DNA of 64,000 nt from NCBI GenBank assembly GCA_027487515.1, contig JAIYDL010000019.1:186001-250000 (forward strand), read 5' to 3'. Source of the stretch: Pseudomonadota bacterium (GTDB lineage: Bacteria; Bdellovibrionota; Bacteriovoracia; Bacteriovoracales; Bacteriovoracaceae). Both the position numbers and the translations under genes were made by a program. The notes below the pieces were generated by a model, which was not told the origin of the DNA, searched no databases, and was given only the letters and a program-made list of their open reading frames with translations. This document shows positions 17,924 through 29,044 of this stretch, piece after piece (positions within the stretch are counted from its first letter, which is position 1; each line of letters opens with the position of its first letter).

Positions 17924-18415
17924 TTGAAAATCTTGGGCCTCTTCTTCGTCATGCTTCTTCTCATGTCTTGTGGCCAAGATGGTGGCGGGACGAACTCATC
18001 CTCGGTGGCGCGGCAGGTGCTCTGTGATCTGAATGGTCGTCCCGTCGAGTGCGCCTCCATCTCCGGTGCTGACGGCGAGGGCATCGATCTCCTCGAAGCC
18101 GTGGTTGATGTTCCGGTGACGGTCACAGGCCAGGAGGTCACTTTTCTGGCGGCGCGGGAGTCAACGACCACCGGGCGACGGATTGACTGCAAGATCTCAG
18201 TCCGTGCTGGGGAGTCTTACCGCTACGAGGTGCGAGGAGACAAACTCTTCCTTGAAACCTCGGAGGAAGCCATCGAGCTGGATCGGATCAGCGAGGGGGA
18301 GGGTCCCGCGGGGGCCTGGATGTGGAAGGGGTACGTGGATCAAGGGATGCACCTCATCCGAAAGTTTACCCTCGTTGAAAACCGAGCGATCATCCGGAAG
18401 CACTGCGAACTCTAG
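17924..18415 (+). CDS. Hypothetical lipoprotein
   Basis: A 163-aa lipoprotein: MKILGLFFVMLLLMSC with lipobox LLMSC. It starts at TTG 17924 with AAGGAGA 7 bases upstream; the track start at 17900 would add eight residues in front of the leader. The mature part has a Gly-rich linker and then three more cysteines (VLCDLNG, VECAS, RIDCKI) and a beta-rich region. No family recognised. It begins the string lipoprotein, usp, rhodopsin, blh, with a 31-bp gap to usp. Confidence 0.72.
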   Translation: MKILGLFFVMLLLMSCGQDGGGTNSSSVARQVLCDLNGRPVECASISGADGEGIDLLEAVVDVPVTVTGQEVTFLAARESTTTGRRIDCKISVRAGESYRYEVRGDKLFLETSEEAIELDRISEGEGPAGAWMWKGYVDQGMHLIRKFTLVENRAIIRKHCEL

Positions 18416-18446
18416 ACCAAGGCCACACCTCACCGAAGGAGTCCCT

Positions 18447-18902
18447 ATGGATTTTCATAAAATTGTCATCGCCACCAACCTCGAAGAAGAAGAGCGTGAA
18501 ATCCTCCTCCAGTTGCGCGAGATCAAATTCCCCGACGAAGCCCAGGTTCACATGATCCACGCCTTCGAGCTCCACACGATGAACTTCGATTTCCTGCCGG
18601 CCCTGCGCTTGTCGAAAGAGGATTTTGCGACGATCGAGCGCTGGGGAGAGGACAAGCTCCAAAACCTCGCCGAAGAGCTTGGCCTCTTTCCCAACCCGAA
18701 TCTCGTCATGAAGTGCTTCGTTTCTTCCAACCCGAAGCAGGATTTTCTGTCGTACGCCGATCGGCACGGGGCGGACTTGATCATCGCGGGGTCCAAGGTG
18801 CGGGAAGGCTTCGAGGCCCTCTTTGAGACCTCGTTCACGAAGTTCCTCCACAGCTATTCTCGGACGAATCTCTTGCTCTTAAGACCCACTCGGCGGCCAT
18901 AG
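18447..18902 (+). CDS. Universal stress protein family (UspA fold)
   Basis: A 151-aa single UspA domain, cytoplasmic. MDFHKIVIATNL is the first strand; ADLIIAGSKVREGFEALFETSFTKFL corresponds to the second-half signature, where ATP-binding members have GxxGxGxxxxxxGS(V/T). The glycine loop is mostly missing here, so nucleotide binding is doubtful. ATG 18447 has AAGGAG 6 bases upstream and replaces the track start (18183). It stands 32 bp before the rhodopsin gene in the same direction. Confidence 0.82.
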   Translation: MDFHKIVIATNLEEEEREILLQLREIKFPDEAQVHMIHAFELHTMNFDFLPALRLSKEDFATIERWGEDKLQNLAEELGLFPNPNLVMKCFVSSNPKQDFLSYADRHGADLIIAGSKVREGFEALFETSFTKFLHSYSRTNLLLLRPTRRP

Positions 18903-18934
18903 CCGCTTCGCTCAACCCAGAAAAAGAGGTCAAC

Positions 18935-19702
18935 ATGCCAGCCTTGTCCTACGGTCAATATTCGCTCGTATTTAACATGCTGTCGTTTTCGGTCGCAGCG
19001 ATGTTCGGCGCCTTCGCATTCTTTGCGATGTCGCAAAAGCTCATCGGCGCCAAGTACCGGGCCTCCATGGTTGTCTCGTCCGTCGTCGTTCTGATCGCGG
19101 GCTATCACTACTACCGGATCATGGGGAGCTGGGAAGGTGCGTACCATCTCGTGGACGGGGCTTACGTCCCTTCGGGAATGCCCTTTAACAGTGCCTACCG
19201 GTACGTCGACTGGATTCTCACGGTTCCTCTTCTCCTCGTAGAGTTGGTGCTTGTCCTTGGACTGGAGAAAGGTAAAACGGGCCCCATGCTCACAAAACTC
19301 GTCACCGCAGCGGTACTCATGATCGCTCTTGGGTACCCAGGAGAAATCTCGATTGACCCCACCACGAGACACATCTGGGGGGCCCTTTCATCGATCCCTT
19401 TTGTCTACATTCTCTATGTCCTCTGGACCCAACTTCATGGGGCGACCCGGGGGTCGACAGCGAAGGTCATGAGTCTCTTCGAATCCGCCCGGAGGGTGCT
19501 TCTCGTGACCTGGGGTTTCTATCCCATCGCCTACCTCATCGGGACCTTCGGTGGCGCCCACTCCGCGAGCGCTGCCGTGGGAGTCCAGGTTGCGTATTCC
19601 GTCGCTGACGTTACCGCTAAGGCCCTCTTCGGCGGCATCATCTTTGCCATCGCCTATGAGAAATCCCGCGCGGACGGCTCTCTGCCGTCGCTCCACGGGT
19701 AG
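18935..19702 (+). CDS. Proton-pumping microbial rhodopsin (green-type)
   Basis: Seven-helix retinal protein acting as a light-driven outward proton pump in the inner membrane. Helix C reads RYVDWILTVPLLLVE: Asp92 (counter-ion and proton acceptor), Thr96 and Glu103 (proton donor) give the DTE motif of proteorhodopsin and xanthorhodopsin pumps. Leu100 is the spectral-tuning position and predicts green absorption. His58 (GYHYY) fits the His that pairs with the counter-ion. Lys229 in VADVTAKALFG is the retinal Schiff-base lysine. AAAGAGGT precedes the ATG. 255 aa, no N-terminal signal. It is coupled to blh downstream. Confidence 0.95.
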   Translation: MPALSYGQYSLVFNMLSFSVAAMFGAFAFFAMSQKLIGAKYRASMVVSSVVVLIAGYHYYRIMGSWEGAYHLVDGAYVPSGMPFNSAYRYVDWILTVPLLLVELVLVLGLEKGKTGPMLTKLVTAAVLMIALGYPGEISIDPTTRHIWGALSSIPFVYILYVLWTQLHGATRGSTAKVMSLFESARRVLLVTWGFYPIAYLIGTFGGAHSASAAVGVQVAYSVADVTAKALFGGIIFAIAYEKSRADGSLPSLHG

Positions 19703-20631
19703 TGTCGTCGGAAACCAAGATCCAGCGCTTTGCCCCCTCCGACCTGCTTCGGGGAGGGGCGACGACCGCAGCTCTCGCATTTGCGTTCCATCTCTCCGTT
19801 TGCTACTTTCTGCCGACGCTTGAGCCGTTCATGGCAGTCCTGCTCACGGGGATTGTCTTCCTCGGATTTCCTCACGGGGCCTTGGACATCTTCCTCATCC
19901 AAGACCTGGGCCACTCCCCCCAGGCCATCCTGGCCATCGTGTGTGTCTACTTACTGGCCATACTGGCGATGGTTTTCTTCTGGATTCTTTTTCCAAACGG
20001 AGCGCTTCTCTTTTTCATCGCCTACTCTTGCTTTCATTTTGCGCAGAGTGACCTTTCTCGGGAAGAGTCCGGATCACTCTTTTTGATTGTCGAGTTCCTC
20101 GCCCGGCTCCTGGCCCCCTTTTTCATCCCTTTCGGGTTCCACCCAGAGCGATCCCTTAACCTCGCAAGGCAGGTGCAGGATACGGCGTTCTTGAACGCCG
20201 CAAGTCCGCTCTTCCAACCACTCGCCCTCCTCGCCGTTGTCCTTTCCTCCATGATCTTCATCCGAGGTCTCTCCAAGAGACGCATGCCAGAATCAGAATG
20301 GCAGGTGATGACCGTCGAACCGTTGATTGTCTGCATTCTTTTTCTTGTGCTCGATCCGCTCTATTCCCTGAGCATTTACTTTTGCTTCATTCATTCCGTG
20401 AAGCATCTGGTGAATTTCCTTAACTCATCCGTTGCCGTGAGTGGCAAAAAAATCCTGCCGGTTTTGATCCTTCCGATCGTCGCCGTAGTGATGCTTCCTG
20501 TCTTCTTTGACCGAGGCTTTAGCCGGATCGAGGACTCGCTGTTCAAATGGTCCATCTTGATCCTGTCATCCCTCGCTCTTCCGCATGCGATTTTGATTTC
20601 TCTCTGTAAGAGACTGAAGCTGATTGCTTAG
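19702..20631 (+). CDS. blh: Beta-carotene 15,15'-dioxygenase, Brp/Blh family
   Basis: Membrane enzyme that cleaves beta-carotene into two retinals, the chromophore of the rhodopsin upstream. The signature GFPHGALD lies at about residues 54-61, SCFHFAQSDL follows near 110 and CFIHSVKHL near 230; these His residues are expected to bind iron. Several hydrophobic helices cover the 309 aa. It starts at GTG 19702, sharing one base with the rhodopsin stop (TAGTG), so translation is coupled. No carotenoid synthesis genes are in the window, so beta-carotene must come from elsewhere in the genome. Confidence 0.93.
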   Translation: MSSETKIQRFAPSDLLRGGATTAALAFAFHLSVCYFLPTLEPFMAVLLTGIVFLGFPHGALDIFLIQDLGHSPQAILAIVCVYLLAILAMVFFWILFPNGALLFFIAYSCFHFAQSDLSREESGSLFLIVEFLARLLAPFFIPFGFHPERSLNLARQVQDTAFLNAASPLFQPLALLAVVLSSMIFIRGLSKRRMPESEWQVMTVEPLIVCILFLVLDPLYSLSIYFCFIHSVKHLVNFLNSSVAVSGKKILPVLILPIVAVVMLPVFFDRGFSRIEDSLFKWSILILSSLALPHAILISLCKRLKLIA

Positions 20632-20721
20632 AAAGGACAACGGCCCGAGGATCTCTTGAGCCCATGGACTCAGAGAAGGGCCAGCACAAGGAGGGGGACT
20701 CCCAGCGCCGGCCAGTTTCCA

Positions 20722-24047
<3,326 letters not shown>

Positions 24048-24050
24048 AGG

Positions 24051-24096
24051 AATCTCCTTTCAATGATTGGCCTATTCTACCGCTTGAAAGGAGATT
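24051..24096 (-). promoter_or_regulatory. Hairpin able to sequester the fadB ribosome-binding site
   Basis: AATCTCCTTTCA and TGAAAGGAGATT form a perfect 12-bp inverted repeat with a 22-base loop. On the minus strand the downstream arm contains the whole fadB Shine-Dalgarno, 3 bases before the ATG. No T-run follows, so a translational switch is more likely than a terminator. Confidence 0.55.
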
Positions 24097-24112
24097 TTCC
24101 TAAGAGAGAATA

Positions 24113-24592
24113 CTAGAGCAGTTTGGACAGATCGGACTTGATGTCTTCGGGCTTATCATTCGGGGCGTAGCGCTTAATGACCTGGCCCTGGCGGTCCACG
24201 AGGAACTTCGTGAAGTTCCATTTGATCGCCTCTGTTCCAAGGATCCCGGGCCGCTCCTCTTTCAGGAATTGGTAGAGCGGAGCTGCGCCGGCGCCGTTGA
24301 CCTCAATCTTTTGAAAGAGAGGAAACTTCACCGCGTAGTTGAGGGTGCAGAAGCTCTTGATCTCCTCCGCGTCGCCGGGCTCCTGGGCACCAAACTGGTT
24401 ACACGGAAACCCGAGCACCTCGACGTGATCTTTCAGATCTTCGTAGAGGGCCTCAAGACCCTTGTATTGAGAGGTGAATCCGCACTTACTCGCGACATTC
24501 ACCACTAAGAGAAACTTGCCCCGGTACTGGCCCAGGTCGACGTCTTTGCCGTCGATGTCCTTGACTGTAAAGTCGTAAACAGATTTTGCCAT
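24113..24592 (-). CDS. Glutathione peroxidase family protein (Cys type)
   Basis: Thiol peroxidase (BtuE/Gpx fold) reducing hydroperoxides. Peroxidatic Cys37 is in ASKCGFT, the second Cys motif is GFPCNQFG and the catalytic Trp is in KWNFTKFLVD. Many bacterial members use thioredoxin rather than glutathione. 159 aa, normal length. An AAGGAG site lies before the ATG. It is upstream of fadB in the same direction, 65 bp away, so it may be cotranscribed and protect against peroxides formed by fatty-acid oxidation (inference). Confidence 0.93.
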   Translation of the reverse strand: MAKSVYDFTVKDIDGKDVDLGQYRGKFLLVVNVASKCGFTSQYKGLEALYEDLKDHVEVLGFPCNQFGAQEPGDAEEIKSFCTLNYAVKFPLFQKIEVNGAGAAPLYQFLKEERPGILGTEAIKWNFTKFLVDRQGQVIKRYAPNDKPEDIKSDLSKLL

Positions 24593-24658
24593 TTTTGACT
24601 CCTTCCTTTAGGATGCGGTAGTAATGAAAACAACTCCATTATACCTGAGCAGGATCGT

Positions 24659-25282
24659 TTGAGCCAGCGCCGAGCGGGCCACGTTAACCGTTGTCTCAAC
24701 TGCCGGGTGAATACCTACTTCTGCGTCTGTGAATTCATCAAGCCGTTCCAGATCGAGACTCAAGTATCTCTCGTGGTTCATGTGCGGGAGCTTAAGCTCA
24801 CGAGCAACACGGCGCAGTTTGCTCAAAAGCTCCTCCCTGACAACGCTCAGGTTCTTATTCGCGGACGAGTCCATGAGGTCTTCGACGCCGCCCCTGTGGT
24901 CGCCAAACCTGGAAGGGCATTGTTCCTCTACCCTCACGAGGACGCCGTCGAGCTCAACGCTGAGTTCCGGGCCGCCAACCCCGGGCCCTATCACCTGATC
25001 GTGCCCGATGGCAATTGGCAGCAGGCTCGCAAAGTGCGGCAGCGGGAGCCCAGCTTCGCTGCGCTCCCCGCGGTCAAGCTCCCCCCGGGGATTACTGCCC
25101 AGTACGGACTCCGGAAGTCCCTGCATCCTGAATGGGTCTCGACCTACGAGGCCATGGCCCACGCCCTGGGCGTCCTCGAGGCACCCGAAGTGACCCAGCG
25201 GCTTTTGGAGTTTTTTCGTATCTGGGTTCGTCGGACGGAGCAGGCGCGGAGTGGAGATTTCTCACTGGCCTCGAAAGCTTGA
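24659..25282 (+). CDS. DTW domain protein, tRNA-uridine aminocarboxypropyltransferase-like
   Basis: TapT/YfiP-type enzyme, which transfers the aminocarboxypropyl group of SAM to uridine (acp3U) in tRNA. The N-terminal zinc motif CLNCRVNTYFCVC and the active-site segment VPDGNWQQARK (DTW motif written DGNW) are present. 207 aa fits. It starts at TTG 24659 behind GAGCAGGA; the nearby ATG 24624 is out of frame and stops after 12 codons. A second DTW protein is at 46.7 kb, and the two differ in the motif (DGNW versus DGTW). Confidence 0.85.
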   Translation: MSQRRAGHVNRCLNCRVNTYFCVCEFIKPFQIETQVSLVVHVRELKLTSNTAQFAQKLLPDNAQVLIRGRVHEVFDAAPVVAKPGRALFLYPHEDAVELNAEFRAANPGPYHLIVPDGNWQQARKVRQREPSFAALPAVKLPPGITAQYGLRKSLHPEWVSTYEAMAHALGVLEAPEVTQRLLEFFRIWVRRTEQARSGDFSLASKA

Positions 25283-25335
25283 CGAAATTCAGGCGGGCCT
25301 TGGGGCCCACCCACACGAATGGCTTAGACCTGACT

Positions 25336-25812
25336 TTAATTGCCCACCCTGAAACATGTGCCATACCCGTTCGTGATGATTCCGTTGCTTGCGTATCCTG
25401 ATCCACACGGCTGACCGGGACCGACTTGGTACTCATTGACCGAGCCAAGTTTAATGCACGTGCCGTACCCGTTCGTGATCATTCCGTTGTGAGCGTAACC
25501 TGCTCCACAGGGCTGCCCAGGTCCGACTTGGTATTCGTTGAACGCACCCAGTTTGATGCACGTGCCGTACCCGTTCGTGATCATTCCGTTGTGAGCGTAA
25601 CCTGCTCCACACGGTTGACCGCGACCGACTTGGTACTCGTTGAATGCACCCAGTTTAATGCACGTGCCATACCCGTTCGTGATGACGCCGTTGTGGGCGT
25701 AGCCTTGTGCGCACCGATGACCCGGAGCAACTGGATAGGTCTCGTTTGCAGCATGCGCTGAGACACCAATTTGAATGAAGGCGGCAATCATGAATTTAGC
25801 TTTCCGTTTCAT
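25336..25812 (-). CDS. Secreted protein of four tandem 34-aa Cys/Gly repeats
   Basis: A 158-aa exported protein. The signal peptide (MKRKAKFMIAAF..., ending SAHAA) is followed by four nearly identical 34-residue units of the type QPCGAGYAHNG-ITNGYGTCIKLG. Each has two cysteines (about 17 residues apart), suggesting one disulfide-closed small fold per unit. GAGGAAAT lies 6 bases before ATG 25812, which sets the start; the track ORF (25983) adds an implausible N-terminus. No family recognised. The DNA repeats are also near-identical, so the array is young or homogenised. Confidence 0.75.
   Translation of the reverse strand: MKRKAKFMIAAFIQIGVSAHAANETYPVAPGHRCAQGYAHNGVITNGYGTCIKLGAFNEYQVGRGQPCGAGYAHNGMITNGYGTCIKLGAFNEYQVGPGQPCGAGYAHNGMITNGYGTCIKLGSVNEYQVGPGQPCGSGYASNGIITNGYGTCFRVGN
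25338..25745 (-). repeat. Four 102-bp tandem DNA repeats inside the secreted-protein gene
   Basis: The stretch CCCGTTCGTGATNATTCCGTT recurs at about 25364, 25466, 25568 and 25670, a strict 102-bp period (34 codons). The middle two units are almost identical; the outer two have drifted. Confidence 0.85.
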
Positions 25813-26179
25813 ATTAATTTCCTCGTCAAATTTGTTTCCTAACTTTGTGCAGGCCCCTGGGCCCATACCGCTAGAGTGGTTAAGATAAGCACCATAAGAT
25901 TTGACCGATATTTGCCCGAGAAGTAGAGGCTGTGAACGAAATACATTCCGGTGCCTAAAAGCTAGACGAATCGGATTAAGCACCAGAAGAAGTCACCGAG
26001 CGGCGACGCGTGCTCTTTCGTGCCTGGGCCCGGTCGACGGCAATCCTCAATCGGGGAGTGTAAATTCTTTGGTCAGTTCCTGCCGGCGGCGAGAAGATAA
26101 TTCATGACCTCTTTGAACCGCAGACTCCACGGTCTAAGATCAGCCTCATCATCGAGTCATGCCCTGGAGGAATCTCATT
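25813..26179. other. Non-coding stretch between divergent secreted-protein genes
   Basis: Carries the Shine-Dalgarno sites of the repeat protein (minus) and of the broken small gene (plus), so both promoters should lie here. No ORF with a ribosome site, no tRNA and no clear hairpin was seen. Confidence 0.5.
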
Positions 26180-26473
26180 ATGAAAGTACTACTTTCCGCT
26201 CTCTTCGCAACCCTTGTAGCTTTACCAACGTTCGCTTCGGAGCAACGTTTTGGCGGTTCATTCCAATCAACCTCACGCTAAAAACTAGCGCGCTGTCGGA
26301 ATGCCGATTATGGGGTGGCGGAAGAATACGCTCGGAGATGGGCAGCCGGTAGCGGCTACACCTTCGATCAGTGCAGAGTAACCGATAGAGAGACTGAACT
26401 TAGATTCAATGGACTCTCTTTCGATAGACAATGTCAAGTTGTCCTTACCTGCACTCATGACGTCCGTGAGTGA
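26180..26473 (+). pseudogene. Small secreted Cys-containing protein interrupted by an in-frame TAA
   Basis: GGAGG lies 9 bases before ATG 26180, which opens a clear signal peptide (MKVLLSALFATLVALPTFAS). After 33 codons a TAA at 26279 stops it. The same frame then continues for 63 sense codons with four cysteines and protein-like sequence (ADYGVAEEYARRWAAGSGY) to TGA 26471. The best reading is a ~97-residue secreted protein with one nonsense change. A real 33-aa peptide or stop-codon read-through is possible. The leader resembles that of the gene at 26958 (both start ATGAAAGTACT). Confidence 0.55.
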
Positions 26474-26957
26474 GCTCTAAAATGATCAGAATCGTTGCTT
26501 CCGTTGAACGACGTTTAAAAAGACCTTGTTCACCCTTCCTCGCAAGTCGTATCTCTTAAACCCGCAAGGATGTCGACGTTGTCCCGATCATTCGCAGAGT
26601 ACGCGGGAGTTCGTCCGTGACCCTTCTGATGAACAGCTCTCACTGATCTCGTGCTACCCCAGCGAAGCGCTCCCCCGATTCTCCTCAGGGAACCGCCGCA
26701 AGGACCAGAAGCACTGGCCTGGGGAGGGGGAACCATAACGATCACCCGGTATGCCAAAGTCCTGAATGGTCTCGAGCTCTTCACTGGAGAGTCCTGACCG
26801 TTTCTTTCAGGCCAGCAACTACCTCAACCAGATAAACTTGAGACAACTAGTCTTGATACAGGGAGTATCCTAAACTTCGATGAAGTCCCTTATATTGGTG
26901 GGTATTGTTCTCTTTAAGAAATGAAAGAAATTTTGCCATCACACTTTGGGGGTATCG
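26474..26957. other. Gene-poor stretch with possible degraded coding remnant
   Basis: No ORF with a start and ribosome site. An open plus-strand frame from 26633 to 26803 reads as protein-like (AWGGGTITITRYAKVLNG) but has no start, and ends in TGA. The track ORFs 26526..26738 (+) and 26530..26784 (-) overlap it in other frames with no better support. It could be a remnant of a lost or inserted gene. Confidence 0.35.
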
Positions 26958-27296
26958 ATGAAAGTACTGTTCGCATTTCTTGTCTTAAGTTCAGGGGTTT
27001 CGCAGGCGGGCACCGAGGAAGCTCCTCTGATATGTTACGTTTCAAAACCGGAGAGCTATTGTTTTTCCACATACCGTGTTTCCTCGCGGGTTGAAGAAAT
27101 TCAGTCTTTCCCTTTTGCCAAATCCATTTTAAGTGAGTCACCAGAGGAGCAATACTGCATCTCTACCTATGGATCACAATGGGTCGAGGAAAATGCCAAC
27201 TTACCTCGACAGGACTTGGCTTTTGAGAATGCGCTTCTGACGGCGAATCAATTAAAGTATGAAGGCTACTGTAAGTCTGTAATTATTGTGAACTAG
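26958..27296 (+). CDS. Small secreted hypothetical protein
   Basis: A 112-aa exported protein. The signal peptide MKVLFAFLVLSSGVSQAG is followed by a mature part with four cysteines (ICYVS, YCFSTY, YCISTYGS, YCKS). YCFSTY and YCISTY suggest an internal two-fold repeat. ATG 26958 is chosen (TTGGGGGT upstream); the track TTG at 26946 only adds four residues. Base composition is less GC-rich than the neighbours. No family recognised. Confidence 0.65.
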   Translation: MKVLFAFLVLSSGVSQAGTEEAPLICYVSKPESYCFSTYRVSSRVEEIQSFPFAKSILSESPEEQYCISTYGSQWVEENANLPRQDLAFENALLTANQLKYEGYCKSVIIVN

Positions 27297-27316
27297 CTTT
27301 GTTTTTCGCCCTCACC

Positions 27317-27353
27317 TGAGGATATGAAGGCATCGACGCTCAACATATCCTCA
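27317..27353. terminator. Inverted repeat between convergent genes
   Basis: TGAGGATATG and CATATCCTCA, a perfect 10-bp stem with a 17-base loop, between the small secreted gene and the convergent fliA-like gene. No T-run, so termination is likely but not certain. Confidence 0.5.
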
Positions 27354-27373
27354 AGTCTTCATCTGCGTCCGAT

Positions 27374-28075
27374 CTATGCGGCGAGGATATCCACGTGGTG
27401 CTGCTCGAGGTGCGATTTTAAAAGCTTCAGCGCTTCTGCGTGAAGCTGGCAGATTCTCCCCTCAGAGAGATGCACCACCTTCGAGATTTCAAAGAAGTTA
27501 AGATCCTCGAAGTACTTTAGGGTCAGGATCAACTGCATGTTCCGCGGGAGCTCATCCATCACCACACTCAAGGTCTTCTTCAAACTATAACTTTCGAACT
27601 CATGGTTTTGAAGCGTGGACTGATGAAACGTTTCACCCTCGACGTACTGTTTGATGGTGTCGCCGCTCTCGTACTGCTCGAGCCGGATCATGTCCCGGGA
27701 CTTAAACGGGAGAACGTTCGACATCTCGTTGGTGGTCGGGGCCCGGCCCAGTTCCTCGGTGAGATTTCCCTTCGCCTTCTTGTACTTCTTCTGCTTATTG
27801 CGCTCGGAGCGAGTCATCCAGTCTTGCTTCCGGAGCTCGTCGATGATCTCGCCGCGGATCCGGAACTCAGCGTAGGTCTTGAACTGGTTCTTCTTGTCCT
27901 TCTGGTACTTGTTCATGGCATCGATGAGGCCAATGACCCCCACCATGACGAGGTCTTCGAACTCAAGCACCTGATGATACTGGTAGTGGTAGTGCTTGGC
28001 CCAGTAGCGGATCGAGGGCATGAAATTTTTTATGATGTCCTGCCGAGAAGTCTCTTGTGGGTTCGTGTTCTGCAT
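27374..28075 (-). CDS. fliA: RNA polymerase sigma factor, FliA/WhiG type
   Basis: Sigma-70 family factor of the sigma-28 group, which usually directs late flagellar and chemotaxis genes. Region 2 (EFEDLVMVGVIGLIDAMNKY...FKTYAEFRIRGEIIDELRKQDW) matches FliA well. Region 3 follows, and region 4 has FFEISKVVHLSEGRICQLHAEALKLLK. 233 aa. AGGAGG lies 6 bases before the ATG. It stands alone here rather than beside flhF/flhG genes, so whether it is the main flagellar factor or a paralogue is open. Confidence 0.9.
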   Translation of the reverse strand: MQNTNPQETSRQDIIKNFMPSIRYWAKHYHYQYHQVLEFEDLVMVGVIGLIDAMNKYQKDKKNQFKTYAEFRIRGEIIDELRKQDWMTRSERNKQKKYKKAKGNLTEELGRAPTTNEMSNVLPFKSRDMIRLEQYESGDTIKQYVEGETFHQSTLQNHEFESYSLKKTLSVVMDELPRNMQLILTLKYFEDLNFFEISKVVHLSEGRICQLHAEALKLLKSHLEQHHVDILAA

Positions 28076-28204
28076 CCGGGCCTCCTGTGAGATGAGGCGA
28101 TTGTGACACGTATCCGGGCAGATTTTTCGGGGGCCCGAGAGTTCAAGGGCTTAGAGGCTGCGGCAGCTGGGGATTAAAAGTTTAGCCGCCGCTTTTTGCC
28201 CAGC

Positions 28205-28462
28205 TTAGTTGGCGATGGGCTCGAAGTCCACCTCTTCCATCGAAGCCTCCGGATCGGAGAGCCAGGTGGTGAATTCTTCGAGGTCCAGGATTTCATCCCG
28301 GAAGATCACCACGCGCCAGTTGGCCTGTGCTTGGTCCAGTGGGGTGACGTCATCGGCGTCGAAGACCTTGGCCTGGACTCCCAAGGGCAGGGCCGCGAAG
28401 TCCATGTCACCTTCGAGCCGGAGGATCTTCTTACACTTCATGAGATAGTAGTGTGGGACCAT
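28205..28462 (-). CDS. Small hypothetical protein
   Basis: An 85-aa acidic, soluble protein with no signal or membrane segment. AGGAGG lies 9 bases before ATG 28462; the track start (28471, GTG) would touch that site, so the ATG is preferred. It lies upstream of fliA on the same strand with a ~130-bp gap. No family recognised. Confidence 0.6.
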   Translation of the reverse strand: MVPHYYLMKCKKILRLEGDMDFAALPLGVQAKVFDADDVTPLDQAQANWRVVIFRDEILDLEEFTTWLSDPEASMEEVDFEPIAN

Positions 28463-28701
28463 GAGTTTCACCCTCCTGGTGAGCTGCGAGAGCTCGTCTT
28501 GGGCCCTCTCTTTATTGATGGTTTCATGGATCGCAAAACTTCACAAGTCCCTCGGATTAACTTTTTCTCACGGTCTTTGTCGCTCTCCTTGCTCAACTTT
28601 TCCGTCCCCAGGATGGCCCTGGTGTCGGCCGCGCCGGTGCCCGCCTGGCCCTGCTTTTCTCTCTCAGTGCTGCAACTCTTGGGAAGTGCACGGGCGAGAG
28701 T

Positions 28702-28717
28702 TGGCACGGTTCATGCT
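28702..28717 (+). promoter_or_regulatory. Sigma-54 promoter upstream of candidate small RNA
   Basis: TTGGCACGGTTCATGCT fits TGGCAC-N5-TTGCW, with GG and GC exactly 12 bases apart. It lies in a ~580-bp gap with no annotated gene on the plus strand. It differs from the second sigma-54 site (29628) at only one base in the core. Confidence 0.65.
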
Positions 28718-28727
28718 CCTTACTATT

Positions 28728-28875
28728 TCAAGTCAGCGAGGTCTTCCGCCAGGATGGTAGGGATCGAGGGACAGATTCAAGAAGAAGTCTAAGTTTTGAA
28801 ATAGTCTCAAGGAAAAGAGCGGTGAGAGTCCAGGGATAGACGGGCCCACCCGGTTCACGGAAGAACCACCTTTTT
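28728..28875 (+). ncRNA. Candidate sigma-54-dependent small RNA
   Basis: From the start expected for the sigma-54 promoter, about 148 bases run to a GGTTC-ACGGAA-GAACC hairpin followed by ACCTTTTT, which looks like an intrinsic terminator. No ORF with a ribosome site lies inside: ATG 28754 gives only 12 codons without a proper site. The promoter-to-terminator spacing suits a small regulatory RNA. The terminator stem is short (5 bp), so the 3' end is uncertain. Confidence 0.4.
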
Positions 28876-29044
28876 ACTCACAATCGGAGGCGTCGGTGGA
28901 AGAAGAACTACTTGTGCTCGGAGGGATCATGATTTCTTCGGTGAGCTTCTCGCTCATCTTCCAGCGGCTCGCGAGCCGCAGGAAGTAGACCATTTTTATA
29001 GGGGAGGTTGTTCCCGGTGCGCATCGGGGGTATGAACAGAACCC

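Noticed and set aside
20642-20682. GGCCC...GGGCC repeat after blh
   Set aside because: Stem is broken by several mismatches and has no T-run; too weak to call a terminator.
25338-25745. CRISPR-like regular repeats
   Set aside because: Units are contiguous, 102 bp long and coding, with no spacers and no cas genes nearby.
25426-25761. Repeat-containing plus-strand ORF in the 102-bp array
   Set aside because: Only the minus-strand frame has a signal peptide and a ribosome site.
26526-26784. Two overlapping ORFs on opposite strands
   Set aside because: No ribosome site or recognisable composition in either; cannot be supported as genes.
28196-28792. 198-aa plus-strand ORF over the sigma-54 promoter
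   Set aside because: No ribosome site, antisense to a small gene with AGGAGG, and it runs through the promoter and into the candidate RNA.
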